DNA from: Gammaproteobacteria bacterium
GTDB taxonomy: Bacteria; Pseudomonadota; Gammaproteobacteria; JASBUN01
DNA: 64,000 nucleotides
Direction: 5' to 3'
NCBI GenBank assembly: GCA_030147845.1
Contig: JASBUN010000016.1
Coordinates: forward strand, 1-64,000
The notes beneath the pieces are model-generated. The model worked only from the letters and a program-made list of their open reading frames with translations, had not been told where the DNA came from and did no database searches. Below are positions 35,468-45,604 of this stretch, one piece after another. The position numbers and the translations under genes were made by a program. Positions within the stretch are counted from its first letter, which is position 1, and each line of letters starts with the position of its first letter.

Positions 35468-36432
35468 CGGGTGCGCGCATCTCAGGTACGGGCGGTTATC
35501 TCCCGGAGAAAATCCTAACCAATGCCGATCTGGAGAAAATGGTCGACACTGACGATCGGTGGATTCAGGACCGAACCGGCATACGCGAGCGTCATATCGC
35601 CGCCGACGATGAGACTACCTGCGACTTGGCCGAACATGCTGCGCGCCGCGCCATGGATGCAGCGGGCGTCGACGCTGCCGACATTGATTTGATCGTTGTC
35701 GCCACCACCACACCGGATCGCGTGTTCCCGTCTACCGCATGCTTGCTGCAGCGTCGTCTCGACATTCATGGTTGTGCGGCATTCGATGTGCAGGCGGTAT
35801 GCACTGGTTTCATCTACGCTTTGGCGGTAGCGGATAACTTCATAAAAGTCGGCGCTGCGCGCTGCGCGCTGGTGGTGGGCGCCGAAACATTTTCCCGAAT
35901 TCTAGATTGGACCGATCGGGGAACGTGCGTATTGTTTGGTGACGGGGCGGGGGCGGTTGTATTGACTGCCAGCGATCAGCCCGGCATTCTTTCGACACAT
36001 CTGCATGCCGACGGCGCCTATGAAAATTTGCTCACCGTCAACGCCGGTGTATCGGCCGCGTACGACAAGGTGCTCGACGGCGAAGCCTACGTGCAGATGA
36101 AAGGCAACGAAGTGTTTAAGATGGCCGTCAATACCCTGGGACGTATTGTGGACGAGACGTTGGCCGCCAATCATATGAAAAAATCGGACGTCGATTGGCT
36201 GATTCCGCATCAAGCCAATATTCGCATCATCAAGGCCACCGCAAAAAAATTGAAAATGAGTATGGACCGAGTCGTGGTGACGGTCGGTGAGCACGGTAAT
36301 ACATCCGCGGCGTCAGTTCCGCTGGCCTTGGATGAAGCGGTGCGCGGAGGCCGTATTAAACGCGGTGAAGTATTGTTGATGGAAGCGTTTGGCGGTGGTT
36401 TTACCTGGGGTTCGGTGTTGGCGCGCTATTGA
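35464..36432 (+). CDS. fabH: Beta-ketoacyl-ACP synthase III FabH
   Basis: Initiates fatty acid synthesis from acetyl-CoA and malonyl-ACP. GTG start (35464) overlaps plsX. 322 residues with Cys113 (VQAVCTGF), the His in PHQANIRI (about 248) and Asn in [10 protein letters not shown]. The C-terminal GGGFTWGS block is intact. Confidence 0.96.
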   Translation: MTGARISGTGGYLPEKILTNADLEKMVDTDDRWIQDRTGIRERHIAADDETTCDLAEHAARRAMDAAGVDAADIDLIVVATTTPDRVFPSTACLLQRRLDIHGCAAFDVQAVCTGFIYALAVADNFIKVGAARCALVVGAETFSRILDWTDRGTCVLFGDGAGAVVLTASDQPGILSTHLHADGAYENLLTVNAGVSAAYDKVLDGEAYVQMKGNEVFKMAVNTLGRIVDETLAANHMKKSDVDWLIPHQANIRIIKATAKKLKMSMDRVVVTVGEHGNTSAASVPLALDEAVRGGRIKRGEVLLMEAFGGGFTWGSVLARY

Positions 36433-36489
36433 AGCCGGTCTCCATGCCGATGCGCAGCGCTGGCTAAATAAAATAAGGTTGGTCAGGAA

Positions 36490-37413
36490 ATGACACTGGC
36501 ATTTGCTTTCCCTGGTCAGGGATCACAATCAGTAGGCATGCTAAATGAGCTCGCCTCTACCTATCCGCAAGTGCGCGAGGTCTTTGCCGAGGCATCCGCG
36601 ACATTGGACTACGATCTGTGGCAGGTCGTTACCGATGGCCCCGAGGCGCGTTTGAATCAGACCGACGTCACGCAGCCGGCCATGTTAGCCGCTGGTGTCT
36701 CGGTATGGAGTGTATGGCAGGCGCAGGGTGGCGCGCAGCCCGTGCTATTGGCCGGACACAGTCTGGGTGAGTACACGGCGTTGGTTTGTGCCGGCGCGCT
36801 GGCCTTTGCCGATGCTGTTGCCCTGGTTGCCGAGCGCGGACGCTTGATGCAAGCGGCGGTGCCGGCGGGTAGCGGCGCGATGGCGGCGATTCTTGGTTTG
36901 AATGACGACCAGGTGCGTCAGGTGTGTGCCGATGCGACCACCGATGGTGTTGTCGAAGCGGTGAATTTTAATTCGCCCGGGCAGGTTGTCGTGGCCGGTC
37001 AGCAGGCCGCGGTTGAGCGCGCCATGGTGTTGGCGAAGGAAACGGGAGCCAAGCGTGTGGTGGCGTTACCCGTCAGCGCACCATCGCATTGCGCGCTGAT
37101 GAAGCCCGCCGCCGAACAGTTGGCGGCGCGACTCACCGAGATTCATTTTGAGTCGCCGAAAATTCCTGTGCTACACAACTGCGACGTCGCGAGTCATGCC
37201 GGCGCGGATGACATTCGTCAGGCGCTGGCGCGTCAACTATATATGCCAGTGCGTTGGGTGGAAATTGTTCGCGCCATGGCCGACCAGGGTGTCGATCGCT
37301 TAATCGAATGCGGGCCCGGCAAAGTATTGGCAGCGTTAACCAAGCGTATCGACCGGACCGTGGAAGGGCGGGCGGTCTATGATCCAGTGTCGTTGCAGAC
37401 GGCCTTGAACTGA
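36490..37413 (+). CDS. fabD: Malonyl-CoA:ACP transacylase FabD
   Basis: Transfers malonate from CoA to ACP. 307 residues: FPGQGSQSVGM, the serine nucleophile in GHSLGEYTA (Ser91) and His in SAPSHCALM. Ribosome site CAGGAA precedes ATG 36490. Confidence 0.96.
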   Translation: MTLAFAFPGQGSQSVGMLNELASTYPQVREVFAEASATLDYDLWQVVTDGPEARLNQTDVTQPAMLAAGVSVWSVWQAQGGAQPVLLAGHSLGEYTALVCAGALAFADAVALVAERGRLMQAAVPAGSGAMAAILGLNDDQVRQVCADATTDGVVEAVNFNSPGQVVVAGQQAAVERAMVLAKETGAKRVVALPVSAPSHCALMKPAAEQLAARLTEIHFESPKIPVLHNCDVASHAGADDIRQALARQLYMPVRWVEIVRAMADQGVDRLIECGPGKVLAALTKRIDRTVEGRAVYDPVSLQTALN

Positions 37414-37424
37414 CGGAGTACACT

Positions 37425-38177
37425 GTGCCAATGAGCAAACTGGAGCAAGAAATCGCATTGGTGACCGGTGCTAGTCGCGGTATTGGCAAGGCTATTGCGC
37501 TGGAGCTGGGACGGCAAGGCGCGACCGTGGTCGGGACCGCAACCACACAGGCAGGCGCCGATGCTATCAGCGACTATCTGGGCGAGAACGACATTGCCGG
37601 ACGCGGCGCGGTCCTCGATGTCACCCAGGCCGGCCAAGTCGTCGATTTGCTGAAAACCATAGAGACCGAATTCGGCGCTCCGGGCATTTTGGTCAATAAC
37701 GCCGGCATAGCTCGCGACAATCTGCTTCTGCGCATGAAGGATGACGATTGGGATGCCATCATCGATACCGATTTATCATCGGTCTATCGGCTGAGCAAGG
37801 CGTGCCTGCGCGGCATGATGAAGGCGCGTAAGGGCCGTATCATTAGTATCACTTCGGTGGTCGGTGCCACCGGTAATCCGGGCCAATGTAATTATGCGGC
37901 CGCCAAGGCCGGTATCATGGGTTTCTCACGTGCATTGGCGCGTGAAGTGGGATCGCGCGGTATTACCGTTAATACCATCGCGCCGGGATTTATCGACACG
38001 GACATGACCCGCACCCTCGACGACGGTCAACGCCAAGGTTTGTTGACCCAAATACCGTTGAATCGCTTAGGTAGGCCGGAAGAGATCGCTTCGGCGGTCG
38101 CATTTTTAGCTTCACCGGAGGCAGCATATATCACCGGCACCACGCTGCACATCAATGGCGGTATGTACATGGCCTAA
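37425..38177 (+). CDS. fabG: 3-oxoacyl-ACP reductase FabG
   Basis: NADPH-dependent reductase of the elongation cycle. Short-chain dehydrogenase with TGASRGIG near the N-terminus, NNAGI, the Ser in SITSVVG and YAAAKAG (Tyr/Lys). GTG 37425 is six bases from GGAG and ATG 37431 twelve, so the GTG start is somewhat favoured (250 residues). Confidence 0.95.
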   Translation: MPMSKLEQEIALVTGASRGIGKAIALELGRQGATVVGTATTQAGADAISDYLGENDIAGRGAVLDVTQAGQVVDLLKTIETEFGAPGILVNNAGIARDNLLLRMKDDDWDAIIDTDLSSVYRLSKACLRGMMKARKGRIISITSVVGATGNPGQCNYAAAKAGIMGFSRALAREVGSRGITVNTIAPGFIDTDMTRTLDDGQRQGLLTQIPLNRLGRPEEIASAVAFLASPEAAYITGTTLHINGGMYMA

Positions 38178-38408
38178 CGTTTTTCGGCCAAATATGCCGC
38201 AAGTTGCAAAAAAGTCTAATCTGAATTATCAGATAACACCCGTAAGTGATTTATTTATAACTGTTATATGATCGGAAATTAGTGCCGATTTGAGACCAGC
38301 TGAGGAGCGCTTAATTGTGGCACGACGAGTGGGATTTCACTACAATACCGCCCGCGGACTGCAAAGACAGTGCACTAGATAAGCTAAATACATGAGGATG
38401 ATCCGACT
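38178..38408 (+). promoter_or_regulatory. AT-rich fabG-acpP gap with palindrome and possible acpP promoter
   Basis: No gene. Contains the 13-base perfect palindrome TATAACTGTTATA (38256-38268). A weak promoter match is TTGCAA (38204-38209), 17 bases, TATCAG (38227-38232). acpP is usually expressed far more strongly than its neighbours, so a dedicated promoter here is expected. The palindrome could be an operator or overlap a -10. Confidence 0.5.
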
Positions 38409-38651
38409 ATGAGTAATGTCGATATCGAGGCGCGCGTTAAGGAAATCATCGTCGAACAATTGGGTGTAAACCCGGACGAAGTCAAAAATGACTCTTCCTT
38501 TGTAGACGATCTTGGTGCCGACTCTTTGGATACGGTCGAACTGGTGATGGCGTTAGAAGAAGCCTTCGACTGCGAGATCCCGGACGAAGAAGCGGAAAAG
38601 ATCACTACGGTTCAGCAGGCCATCGATTACGTTAACGGTCACCTGAATTAA
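38409..38651 (+). CDS. acpP: Acyl carrier protein
   Basis: An 80-residue acidic protein. Ser39 in GADSLDTVE receives the phosphopantetheine arm. Carries the growing acyl chain for the fab enzymes around it and for lipid A synthesis. Followed at once by a strong terminator. Confidence 0.98.
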   Translation: MSNVDIEARVKEIIVEQLGVNPDEVKNDSSFVDDLGADSLDTVELVMALEEAFDCEIPDEEAEKITTVQQAIDYVNGHLN

Positions 38652-38662
38652 TTTTTTCTCCC

Positions 38663-38711
38663 AAACCAAGGCTGCTTTCATTCCCTCGTGGAGAAGGCGG
38701 CCTTGGTTTTT
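38663..38711 (+). terminator. Rho-independent terminator after acpP
   Basis: AAACCAAGGC (38663-38672) pairs with GCCTTGGTTT (38700-38709) and the stem continues inward with one or two G-T pairs to about 17 bp; the right arm runs into TTTTT ending at 38711. It would cut transcripts between acpP and fabF and helps explain high acpP versus fabF output. Confidence 0.85.
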
Positions 38712-38746
38712 AGGGGGGTCAGAATTTCGCTGAGAGGACTGGAATT

Positions 38747-39988
38747 TTGTCAAAGCGGCGTGTTGTCATCACGGGCTTGGGTATTGTTTCGCCGGTCGGC
38801 AATACCATTGAAGACGCGTGGGCGAATATCCTGGCCGGACATAGCGGTATCGGTCCAATCACGCATATCGACGTTTCCGCGTTTCCGGTACGTTTCGGCG
38901 GCTCAGTGCGCGGCTTTGATGCCGGGCAATTCATCACCGCCAAAGACATCAAAAAGATGGATCCGTTCATCCATTACGGTATCGCTGCCGGTACTCAGGC
39001 GTTGCAAGATTCGGGAATCGAAGTCACGGACGACAACGCCGAACGGATCGGCGTGGCGATCGGCTCAGGTATTGGCGGGATATGCTCGATCGAGAGTGGC
39101 TATGATGCTTACCTCAAGGGCGGTCCGCGTAAAATCTCACCTTTTTTCGTTCCGCAGAGCATCATTAATATGATCTCTGGGAATTTATCCATCATGCATG
39201 GCCTCAAGGGGCCGAATATCGCCATCGTCACGGCGTGCACGACCGGTACTCACAATATCGGCGACGCCGCGCGCACGATTGCCTATGGCGACGCCGACGT
39301 CATGATTGCCGGTGGCGCCGAAATGGCGACTACGCCGACTGGACTCGGCGGCTTTGCAGCCGCTCGCGCCTTGTCGACGCGCAACGACGACCCACAAGCC
39401 GCCAGCCGCCCGTGGGACAAAGACCGTGACGGTTTCGTATTGGGCGACGGCGCCGGAGTGATCGTGCTGGAAGAATATGAGCACGCCAAGCGGCGCGGCG
39501 CGCGCATTTATGCTGAAATGGCGGGATACGGATTGAGCGGCGACGCGTTTCATATGACTCAACCGCCGGCGGACGGCGCCGGCGCTCGGCGTTGCATGCT
39601 AAATGCGCTGCGCGATGCTGGCGTAAATCCGGATCAGATTGATTACATTAACGCACACGGTACGTCGACCCCGGCGGGTGATAAGGCCGAAACGCAGGCA
39701 ATCAAGGGTGCGTTGGGCGATCACGCGTACCGGACGGCGGTTAGTTCCACAAAATCCATGACCGGGCATCTGCTCGGCGCCGCTGGCGGCATCGAGGCGG
39801 TATTTTCCGTGCTGGCGATTCGCGATCAAGTGGCGCCGCCGACCATCAATCTCGAAAATCAGGATCCAGACTGTGATCTAGACTTCGTGCCGAACGAGGC
39901 GCGCAAGCTGAATGTGGACGTGTGTTTGTCGAATTCATTTGGATTTGGCGGCACCAATGGCACATTGGTATTCCGCAAGTTGTCCTAA
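38747..39988 (+). CDS. fabF: Beta-ketoacyl-ACP synthase II FabF
   Basis: Elongating condensing enzyme. Starts with TTG 38747, GAGAGGA eight bases upstream; 413 residues. Cys164 in VTACTTGTH (usual TACATGTH, here Thr for Ala), His in [11 protein letters not shown] and [11 protein letters not shown], and the C-terminal NSFGFGGTN. Confidence 0.96.
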   Translation: MSKRRVVITGLGIVSPVGNTIEDAWANILAGHSGIGPITHIDVSAFPVRFGGSVRGFDAGQFITAKDIKKMDPFIHYGIAAGTQALQDSGIEVTDDNAERIGVAIGSGIGGICSIESGYDAYLKGGPRKISPFFVPQSIINMISGNLSIMHGLKGPNIAIVTACTTGTHNIGDAARTIAYGDADVMIAGGAEMATTPTGLGGFAAARALSTRNDDPQAASRPWDKDRDGFVLGDGAGVIVLEEYEHAKRRGARIYAEMAGYGLSGDAFHMTQPPADGAGARRCMLNALRDAGVNPDQIDYINAHGTSTPAGDKAETQAIKGALGDHAYRTAVSSTKSMTGHLLGAAGGIEAVFSVLAIRDQVAPPTINLENQDPDCDLDFVPNEARKLNVDVCLSNSFGFGGTNGTLVFRKLS

Positions 39989-40322
39989 CCCACCGGCGGA
40001 TTAACGCTGCCAGCGGCGTTGTCGTAGTGACACGTAAGCATTGTGAACAACGCTGCGTCGGCGAACTGATCGGAGTTTCCCTAGATCGCTGACGCTTGTT
40101 GCGAATGCACATGACCTGATGCGCAACCGAAGGTTGATGGCATATGCATATCCCTACGTTCTACGACAGAAATGGGGCGATCCGGACACCAAATATCGCG
40201 ATATTTAGTCGCTGCTGCTTCAGACGCGCGCGAGGTGGGACAGGCACGACTGAGCGCGGTATGCTGTTGGGCGAAGACCATGACTGGCTGGCAGGCGCAG
40301 AGGACAGACACTGGCTAACGTA
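39989..40322. other. 334-base fabF-pabC gap with palindromes
   Basis: No supported gene. Near the fabF end is a small hairpin AACGCTG/CGGCGTT (40003-40009 with 40014-40020). Further on are two perfect palindromes, ATATGCATAT (40142-40151) and the 16-base AAATATCGCGATATTT (40191-40206). No T-run or clear promoter pair is visible. The 16-base palindrome looks like a protein-binding site. Confidence 0.5.
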
Positions 40323-41129
40323 TTGATCAACGGTTCCGCTTCCGATCGGATCGATGTTGCTGATCGCGGGCTCAATTATGGTGATGGTCTGTTTGAAACC
40401 ATAGCCGTACGCGGTGGCGCGCCGCGGTTCTGGCAACGCCATCTTCAGCGACTTGCGCAGGGTTGTGAACGACTCGGTTTACCTGCCCCGGACAGCCAGT
40501 ATCTGGCGAGTGAAGCCGCCGCGCTGTGCGTTGGAGTAGAGCGCGCCGTACTGAAGATCATCATTACCCGCGGTGTCGGTGGGCGCGGCTACCGGCCGCC
40601 GACTGCAGCGCAGGCGACCCGCATCGTGGCGCTACACCCATGGCCGGATCATCCCTCGAGTAATGCCGACACCGGCATTAGCGCGCGGCTGTGCGAAACC
40701 CGCCTCGGTCATCAGCCCCTGTTAGCCGGCATCAAACATCTCAATCGACTTGAGCAGGTGATGGCGCGTGCCGAATGGAATGATGTCGATGTCGCCGAGG
40801 GCGTAATGCTAAACAACGCCGGTGAACCCGTATGCGGTACGATGAGTAATCTGTTTGTCGTGCGTGGCGGCGTGCTGATGACGCCGGATGTGTCCGATTG
40901 CGGGATCGCGGGCATTACCCGTCAGCGCATTATCGAAATAGCGGGCGAATGGGGCATGCGCTGCGATCAGACCAGACTGACTCTGGATCAGTTGCGCCAG
41001 GCCGACGAATCGTTTGTGTGCAATAGTATTATTGGCATCTGGCCGCTGCGCCGGATCGACGCTTGGACTTTCCCGGTTGGCCCGATTACGCGGCGGCTCG
41101 TCGGCGCCGTGGCGGAACAGGCAGGGTAA
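40323..41129 (+). CDS. pabC: Aminodeoxychorismate lyase
   Basis: PLP enzyme that makes 4-aminobenzoate for folate. TTG start at 40323 gives 268 residues with the family pattern INGSASDRIDVADRGLNYGDGLFET; the Lys in GIKHLNRLEQV binds PLP. No obvious ribosome site precedes the TTG, which makes the exact start less certain. Confidence 0.9.
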   Translation: MINGSASDRIDVADRGLNYGDGLFETIAVRGGAPRFWQRHLQRLAQGCERLGLPAPDSQYLASEAAALCVGVERAVLKIIITRGVGGRGYRPPTAAQATRIVALHPWPDHPSSNADTGISARLCETRLGHQPLLAGIKHLNRLEQVMARAEWNDVDVAEGVMLNNAGEPVCGTMSNLFVVRGGVLMTPDVSDCGIAGITRQRIIEIAGEWGMRCDQTRLTLDQLRQADESFVCNSIIGIWPLRRIDAWTFPVGPITRRLVGAVAEQAG

Positions 41130-41134
41130 GCGGC

Positions 41135-42172
41135 ATGTCGATGAAGCAGTGGGCACTAAAAATTGTCGGTGTGCTGTTGCTGGTGGGAAGTTTCGCCGCC
41201 GGTTGGCTACTATTCGAAGCGCGCGATTTTTTGCGTACACCGGTTAATGTTCCGGATAAGGGTACTGTATACGTAGTGGCGCCTGGGACCTCGTTGCAGG
41301 CACTGGCGCACGGCCTGCAAAACCGGGGTATTATTCAATACCCGCGTTACTTGGTGTGGCTCGGACGCTGGCGAGGCTGGTCTCAGCAGTTGCGCGCCGG
41401 CGAATACGAAATCGAACCAGGCACGAAACCCGAACAGTTACTTGCATTGTTCGTCTCCGGCAAAGTCAGATTACATTTTTTGACCATTGTGGAAGGTTGG
41501 ACGTATCGCCAACTTATGCAGGCGGTCGAGCATAGTGACGCATTGCGCCACACACTTTCGGCAGCGAACGGCGCCGAGGTTATGCGGCGTATCGGCAGCA
41601 AAGACAGTCACCCGGAAGGTTGGTTTTATCCGGATACTTATCGGTTTCCGCGCGGCACCACCGATGTCGAGTTTCTGAAACGTGCGTACGAAGCGATGCA
41701 GCGTCATTTGCAGACGGCATGGCAGCAGCGCGCACAAGGCTTACCGCTCAAGACCCCGTATCAGGCCCTGATTCTCGCATCCATCATTGAGAAAGAAACG
41801 GCCGACCCGAAGGAGCGCGAAACCATCGCTGGTGTGTTTGTGCGCCGGCTCGAACGGGGCATGCGGTTGCAAACCGACCCGACCGTGATTTATGGCATGG
41901 GCGAGAAGTACAAGGGCGATATCCGGCTGCGCGATTTAACCACCGATACACCGTACAATACTTACACGCGTGATGGTTTGCCGCCGACACCGATTGCGAT
42001 GCCGAGTGCGGCGTCGATCCAGGCAGCGCTACATCCGGCACCCGGTAAGGCGTTGTATTTCGTCTCGAAGGGCGACGGGACGCACTATTTTTCCGATACG
42101 CTAGCCGAGCACAATCGAGCCGTGCGTAAATACCAACTCAGTGGCAGAAAAAAATCGGCGGCACAGCGATGA
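41135..42172 (+). CDS. mltG: Endolytic murein transglycosylase MltG
   Basis: Inner-membrane anchored enzyme that cuts nascent glycan strands and sets their length. From ATG 41135 it has 345 residues: a membrane helix near 7-27, a LysM-like region, then the YceG catalytic part with Glu in ASIIEKETAD, ending in YFVSKGDGTHYFS. Overlaps tmk by 4 bases. Confidence 0.93.
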   Translation: MSMKQWALKIVGVLLLVGSFAAGWLLFEARDFLRTPVNVPDKGTVYVVAPGTSLQALAHGLQNRGIIQYPRYLVWLGRWRGWSQQLRAGEYEIEPGTKPEQLLALFVSGKVRLHFLTIVEGWTYRQLMQAVEHSDALRHTLSAANGAEVMRRIGSKDSHPEGWFYPDTYRFPRGTTDVEFLKRAYEAMQRHLQTAWQQRAQGLPLKTPYQALILASIIEKETADPKERETIAGVFVRRLERGMRLQTDPTVIYGMGEKYKGDIRLRDLTTDTPYNTYTRDGLPPTPIAMPSAASIQAALHPAPGKALYFVSKGDGTHYFSDTLAEHNRAVRKYQLSGRKKSAAQR

Positions 42173-42819
42173 GCGTTGACACCACAGGGAATTCCACCAC
42201 CGGCATGTTCGTGACCGTCGAGGGCTCAGAAGGAGCTGGCAAGACCACTAACCTGTCATTTATGCGCACGTGGCTGGAGGCCGCCGGTAAGACCGTATTG
42301 GACACCCGCGAGCCGGGCGGCACACTTTTGGGTGAAGAACTGCGCGCCTTGCTTTTGGGACACCAGCACGACGGTATGGCAGAGGACACGGAACTGCTGC
42401 TGATGTTTGCCGCGCGTGCTGAGCATTTGAACAAAGTGATACGACCCGCATTGTATGCTGGGCATTGGGTGTTGTGTGACCGTTTTACCGATGCCACCTA
42501 TGCGTATCAGGGCGGTGGCCGTGGTGTCGCGGCTTCACGTATTTCGGCTTTGGAACAGTGGGTTCAGGGCGATCTGCGTCCCGACCTTACCATCTATCTG
42601 GATGTACCAGTAGCGCTGGGGATGCAGCGTGCCGCCAAGCGTGGAGCACCGGATCGGTTTGAGTCGGAACGCCAGGAATTTTTCGAGCGCGTACGCCACA
42701 CTTATTTGGCGCGCGCATCGGAGTATCCGGATCGTTACCGGGTGGTCGATGCTTCGCGATCGATCGAGGAGGTACAGACCGATGTCGGTGAGATTTTGCG
42801 ACGCGCGCTGCAAGCGTAA
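42169..42819 (+). CDS. tmk: Thymidylate kinase
   Basis: Phosphorylates dTMP to dTDP. 216 residues with P-loop EGSEGAGKTT (about 17-26), the DR motif CDRFTDATYAYQGGGRG, and a lid region rich in Arg. Starts within the mltG stop. Confidence 0.96.
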   Translation: MSVDTTGNSTTGMFVTVEGSEGAGKTTNLSFMRTWLEAAGKTVLDTREPGGTLLGEELRALLLGHQHDGMAEDTELLLMFAARAEHLNKVIRPALYAGHWVLCDRFTDATYAYQGGGRGVAASRISALEQWVQGDLRPDLTIYLDVPVALGMQRAAKRGAPDRFESERQEFFERVRHTYLARASEYPDRYRVVDASRSIEEVQTDVGEILRRALQA

Positions 42820-42849
42820 TCGCCGATATTTCGGCTATTGGTGGCGCAC

Positions 42850-43842
42850 ATGACGGCAACGTCGGAGATACTTCCCTGGCACCGCCAACATTGGCAGCGT
42901 TCGATCGAACGCCTGCGTGCCGGGCGCTTACCGCATGCGCTGTTAGTGACCGGCCCGGTAGGTATCGGTAAGTCGGTGTTGGCCGATCAGTTGGCGCGGG
43001 CGGTACTTTGCCGCGCACCACTCGACGATGGCCGTGCGTGTGGCCAGTGCCAGGCCTGCAGTTTGTATCAAGCCGGCAGCCATCCGGATGCCATGTGGGT
43101 CGGCCCTGAAGACGGCAGCAAGGTCCTCAAGGTCGAGCAGATTCGCGCGGTTTCGTCACGGATGTCCACTACCAGCCAGCTGGGTGGTCATCGAGTAGCG
43201 GTGCTGATACCGGCCGAGCGCATGAATGCAGCGGCGGCCAACGGCTTGTTAAAAACGTTGGAGGAACCGGGTGCCGATATCCTACTGTTGCTGGTCAGCG
43301 CCCAGCCGGGCTTGCTGCCGGCCACTGTACGCAGCCGCTGCCAGCGAATGGCGCTCACGGTACCCTCCGCCGACGAGGCCGAGGCGTGGTTACGGCAACG
43401 CAGTCCGCAAGCCGATGTTGGTCTGTTATTGGCCTTGGCCGACGGCGCGCCGTTGGCGGCCGCCGCGCTGGAGGGCAGCGCAGGGCTGGAATGGCGCCGC
43501 ACCGTGGTCGAGGACTGGTTATCATTGCTCGACGGCGACGCCGAGCCGGCCGCCATTGCTCAGCGCTGGCACGGCCAGGATCTCGCCGCTACGCTGGGTT
43601 GGCTGATGCGCTTACTGGTCGACTTGATTCGTTTGAAATGTGCCGGGCAGCCGCCGCGCCTGGCCAATCCGGACCAGCGCGAACACTTGCAGCGACAGGC
43701 GGGGCGCGTACACTTGGCGGAACTTTATGGTCATCTCCAGCGCTTGCAGGAGGCCGTGCGGTTGACCCGGACCCAGGTGTCGGCGCAGGCAATATTGGAA
43801 CAAGTACTGATCCCCTGGAGATTGGGCGCAAGTGGCCGATAA
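42850..43842 (+). CDS. holB: DNA polymerase III delta' subunit
   Basis: Clamp-loader subunit. From ATG 42850 it is 330 residues; in-frame TTG/GTG a few codons upstream are possible. P-loop GPVGIGKSVLA, four zinc cysteines in AVLCRAP and CGQCQACSL, and the SRC motif VRSRCQR. Follows tmk in the usual order. Confidence 0.94.
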   Translation: MTATSEILPWHRQHWQRSIERLRAGRLPHALLVTGPVGIGKSVLADQLARAVLCRAPLDDGRACGQCQACSLYQAGSHPDAMWVGPEDGSKVLKVEQIRAVSSRMSTTSQLGGHRVAVLIPAERMNAAAANGLLKTLEEPGADILLLLVSAQPGLLPATVRSRCQRMALTVPSADEAEAWLRQRSPQADVGLLLALADGAPLAAAALEGSAGLEWRRTVVEDWLSLLDGDAEPAAIAQRWHGQDLAATLGWLMRLLVDLIRLKCAGQPPRLANPDQREHLQRQAGRVHLAELYGHLQRLQEAVRLTRTQVSAQAILEQVLIPWRLGASGR

Positions 43843-43901
43843 CAGGGGCAGGAGCGACTAACAACGGGTAGCCGTGGGCGGCCTGATACAGGATTTTTGT
43901 C

Positions 43902-44267
43902 ATGAGTGATAACAAGCGGCCGGCGATGCCGGCAAGACAAGGTATCTTGTCGCTAACCATCAAAGACAAGAGCGCGCTGTATGCGGCCTACATGCCGTTT
44001 GTCAAAAATGGTGGTTTATTCATCCCCACCAATAAGAGTTATCAGATCGGTGACGAGGTGTTTATGTTGTTGACCTTAATGGAAGAACCGGAAAAAATTC
44101 CGGTCGCCGGCACAATCGTCTGGATTACGCCCAAGGGTTCACAGGGTAACCGAGCCGCCGGCATTGGAGTGCAATTCAGCGACCAGGACGGCGGCGCGGC
44201 GCGTAACAAGATCGAAACCTATCTGGCCGGTGCGCTGAAGGCGGATCGGCCTACTCATACGATGTAA
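43902..44267 (+). CDS. pilZ: Type IV pilus PilZ
   Basis: 121 residues beginning with the PilZ core GILSLTIKDKSALYAAYMPF and ending LKADRPTHTM, near-identical in pattern to the pilus PilZ of pseudomonads. It lacks the RxxxR and D/NxSxxG c-di-GMP ligands of other PilZ-domain proteins, as in true PilZ, which acts through pilus assembly factors PilB and FimX. Suggests type IV pili elsewhere in the genome. Confidence 0.94.
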   Translation: MSDNKRPAMPARQGILSLTIKDKSALYAAYMPFVKNGGLFIPTNKSYQIGDEVFMLLTLMEEPEKIPVAGTIVWITPKGSQGNRAAGIGVQFSDQDGGAARNKIETYLAGALKADRPTHTM

Positions 44268-44368
44268 GTCGGTTACGAAACGGCTTTCGCCGTGGACAGT
44301 GACCGCGCCCGGCTGACTGTAGTACATTTTCGGACCCGACTGCGCCACTCGACCGCAAATAAACCCGC

Positions 44369-45142
44369 ATGCTGATCGATTCTCATTGCCATCTGGATCG
44401 CCTGGATCTCACCAAATATGACGGTAGCTTGAGTGCGGCGTTGGCTAGCGCCAAAACGGCCGGCGTCGAGCATTTTTTGTGCGTCAGCATCGATCTGGAA
44501 TCATACCCAGCCATGTTGGCGGCGGCGGAAGAATTCGACTCGGTATCGGTCTCGGTAGGCGTGCATCCGAGCCACACCGGCGGGAGCGAGCCAACCGCTG
44601 CGGATTTGGCCGAATTGGCGGCCAACCCGAAGGTGGTCGCTATCGGTGAGACCGGCCTCGACTATCACTACAATGAAGGCGATCTCGACTGGCAGCGGAA
44701 CCGTTTTCGCACCCATATCCAGGCAGCGCATTTATGCGCAAAACCGCTCATTATCCATACGCGAGCGGCGCGCGAGGACACGCTGACGATATTGCGCGAG
44801 GAACATGCCGAGCAGGTTGGCGGCGTCATGCATTGTTTCACGGAAGATTGGGCCATGGCCGAGCAGGCTATCGATCTGAATTTCTATATCTCGTTTTCCG
44901 GCATCGTCACTTTCAAGAGTGCTGAGGCGCTGCAGGAAGTGGCGAGGCGAGTACCCATGGAACGCATGTTAGTGGAGACCGATTCGCCTTATTTGGCGCC
45001 GGTACCCTACCGCGGGAAACCCAACGAGCCTGCTTGGGTTACGCACGTGGCTGAGCATATTGCGCAGTTGCGCGGCTGTGACGTCGATACGCTGGCACGC
45101 GCGACGAGCGCGAATTTTCGGCGTTTGTTCGCGTGCGCCTGA
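44369..45142 (+). CDS. tatD: TatD family metal-dependent DNase
   Basis: 257-residue TIM-barrel hydrolase with metal motifs DSHCHLD, GLDYHY, IHTRAAREDT, CFTE and ETDSPYLAP. TatD acts as a 3'-5' exonuclease in DNA repair and RNA quality control. End of the housekeeping block, facing the thioesterase gene. Confidence 0.94.
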   Translation: MLIDSHCHLDRLDLTKYDGSLSAALASAKTAGVEHFLCVSIDLESYPAMLAAAEEFDSVSVSVGVHPSHTGGSEPTAADLAELAANPKVVAIGETGLDYHYNEGDLDWQRNRFRTHIQAAHLCAKPLIIHTRAAREDTLTILREEHAEQVGGVMHCFTEDWAMAEQAIDLNFYISFSGIVTFKSAEALQEVARRVPMERMLVETDSPYLAPVPYRGKPNEPAWVTHVAEHIAQLRGCDVDTLARATSANFRRLFACA

Positions 45143-45157
45143 CGGCAAGGGCGCGCT

Positions 45158-45556
45158 TCAGTCCGCTGGCGGCACCGGTCGCGGTCGGCCGTCGAGGTCC
45201 ACCGCCACGTAGGTGAGTACGGCTTGAGTTACGTGAATGATTTCGCCTTCGCCTCGATCCCGCTCTGCATAGACGTCGACCTGCACCGTCAACGAGGTGT
45301 TGCCGACGCGCACCACCTCAGCGTAAAAGCTGACCAGGTCGCCGACATAGACCGGGTCGTGAAACTGGAACGAATTGACCGCGACGGTAGCAATGCGGCC
45401 GTGTGCGCGTCGTGCGGCCGGAATCGCACCGGCAATATCCACGTGCGACATGATCCAACCACCGAAAATGTCGCCACGGGAATTGATATCGGTTGGCATA
45501 GCCAGTACGCGCGTGGTTGGCTGGCGATCGGGAAGTCGGTCAACAGGAGGGTGCAT
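45158..45556 (-). CDS. yciA: Acyl-CoA thioesterase, YciA-like hotdog
   Basis: A 132-residue single hotdog domain with MPTDINSRGDIFGGWIMSHVD and VAVNSFQFHDPVYVGDLVSF. Releases free acid from acyl-CoA. Last gene of the beta-oxidation set; 48 bases after the acyl-CoA ligase. Confidence 0.9.
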   Translation of the reverse strand: MHPPVDRLPDRQPTTRVLAMPTDINSRGDIFGGWIMSHVDIAGAIPAARRAHGRIATVAVNSFQFHDPVYVGDLVSFYAEVVRVGNTSLTVQVDVYAERDRGEGEIIHVTQAVLTYVAVDLDGRPRPVPPAD

Positions 45557-45604
45557 GATGTGCTCACGAAGTCGTCGTCATTGCGTAGTATACGATACCA
45601 TCCC

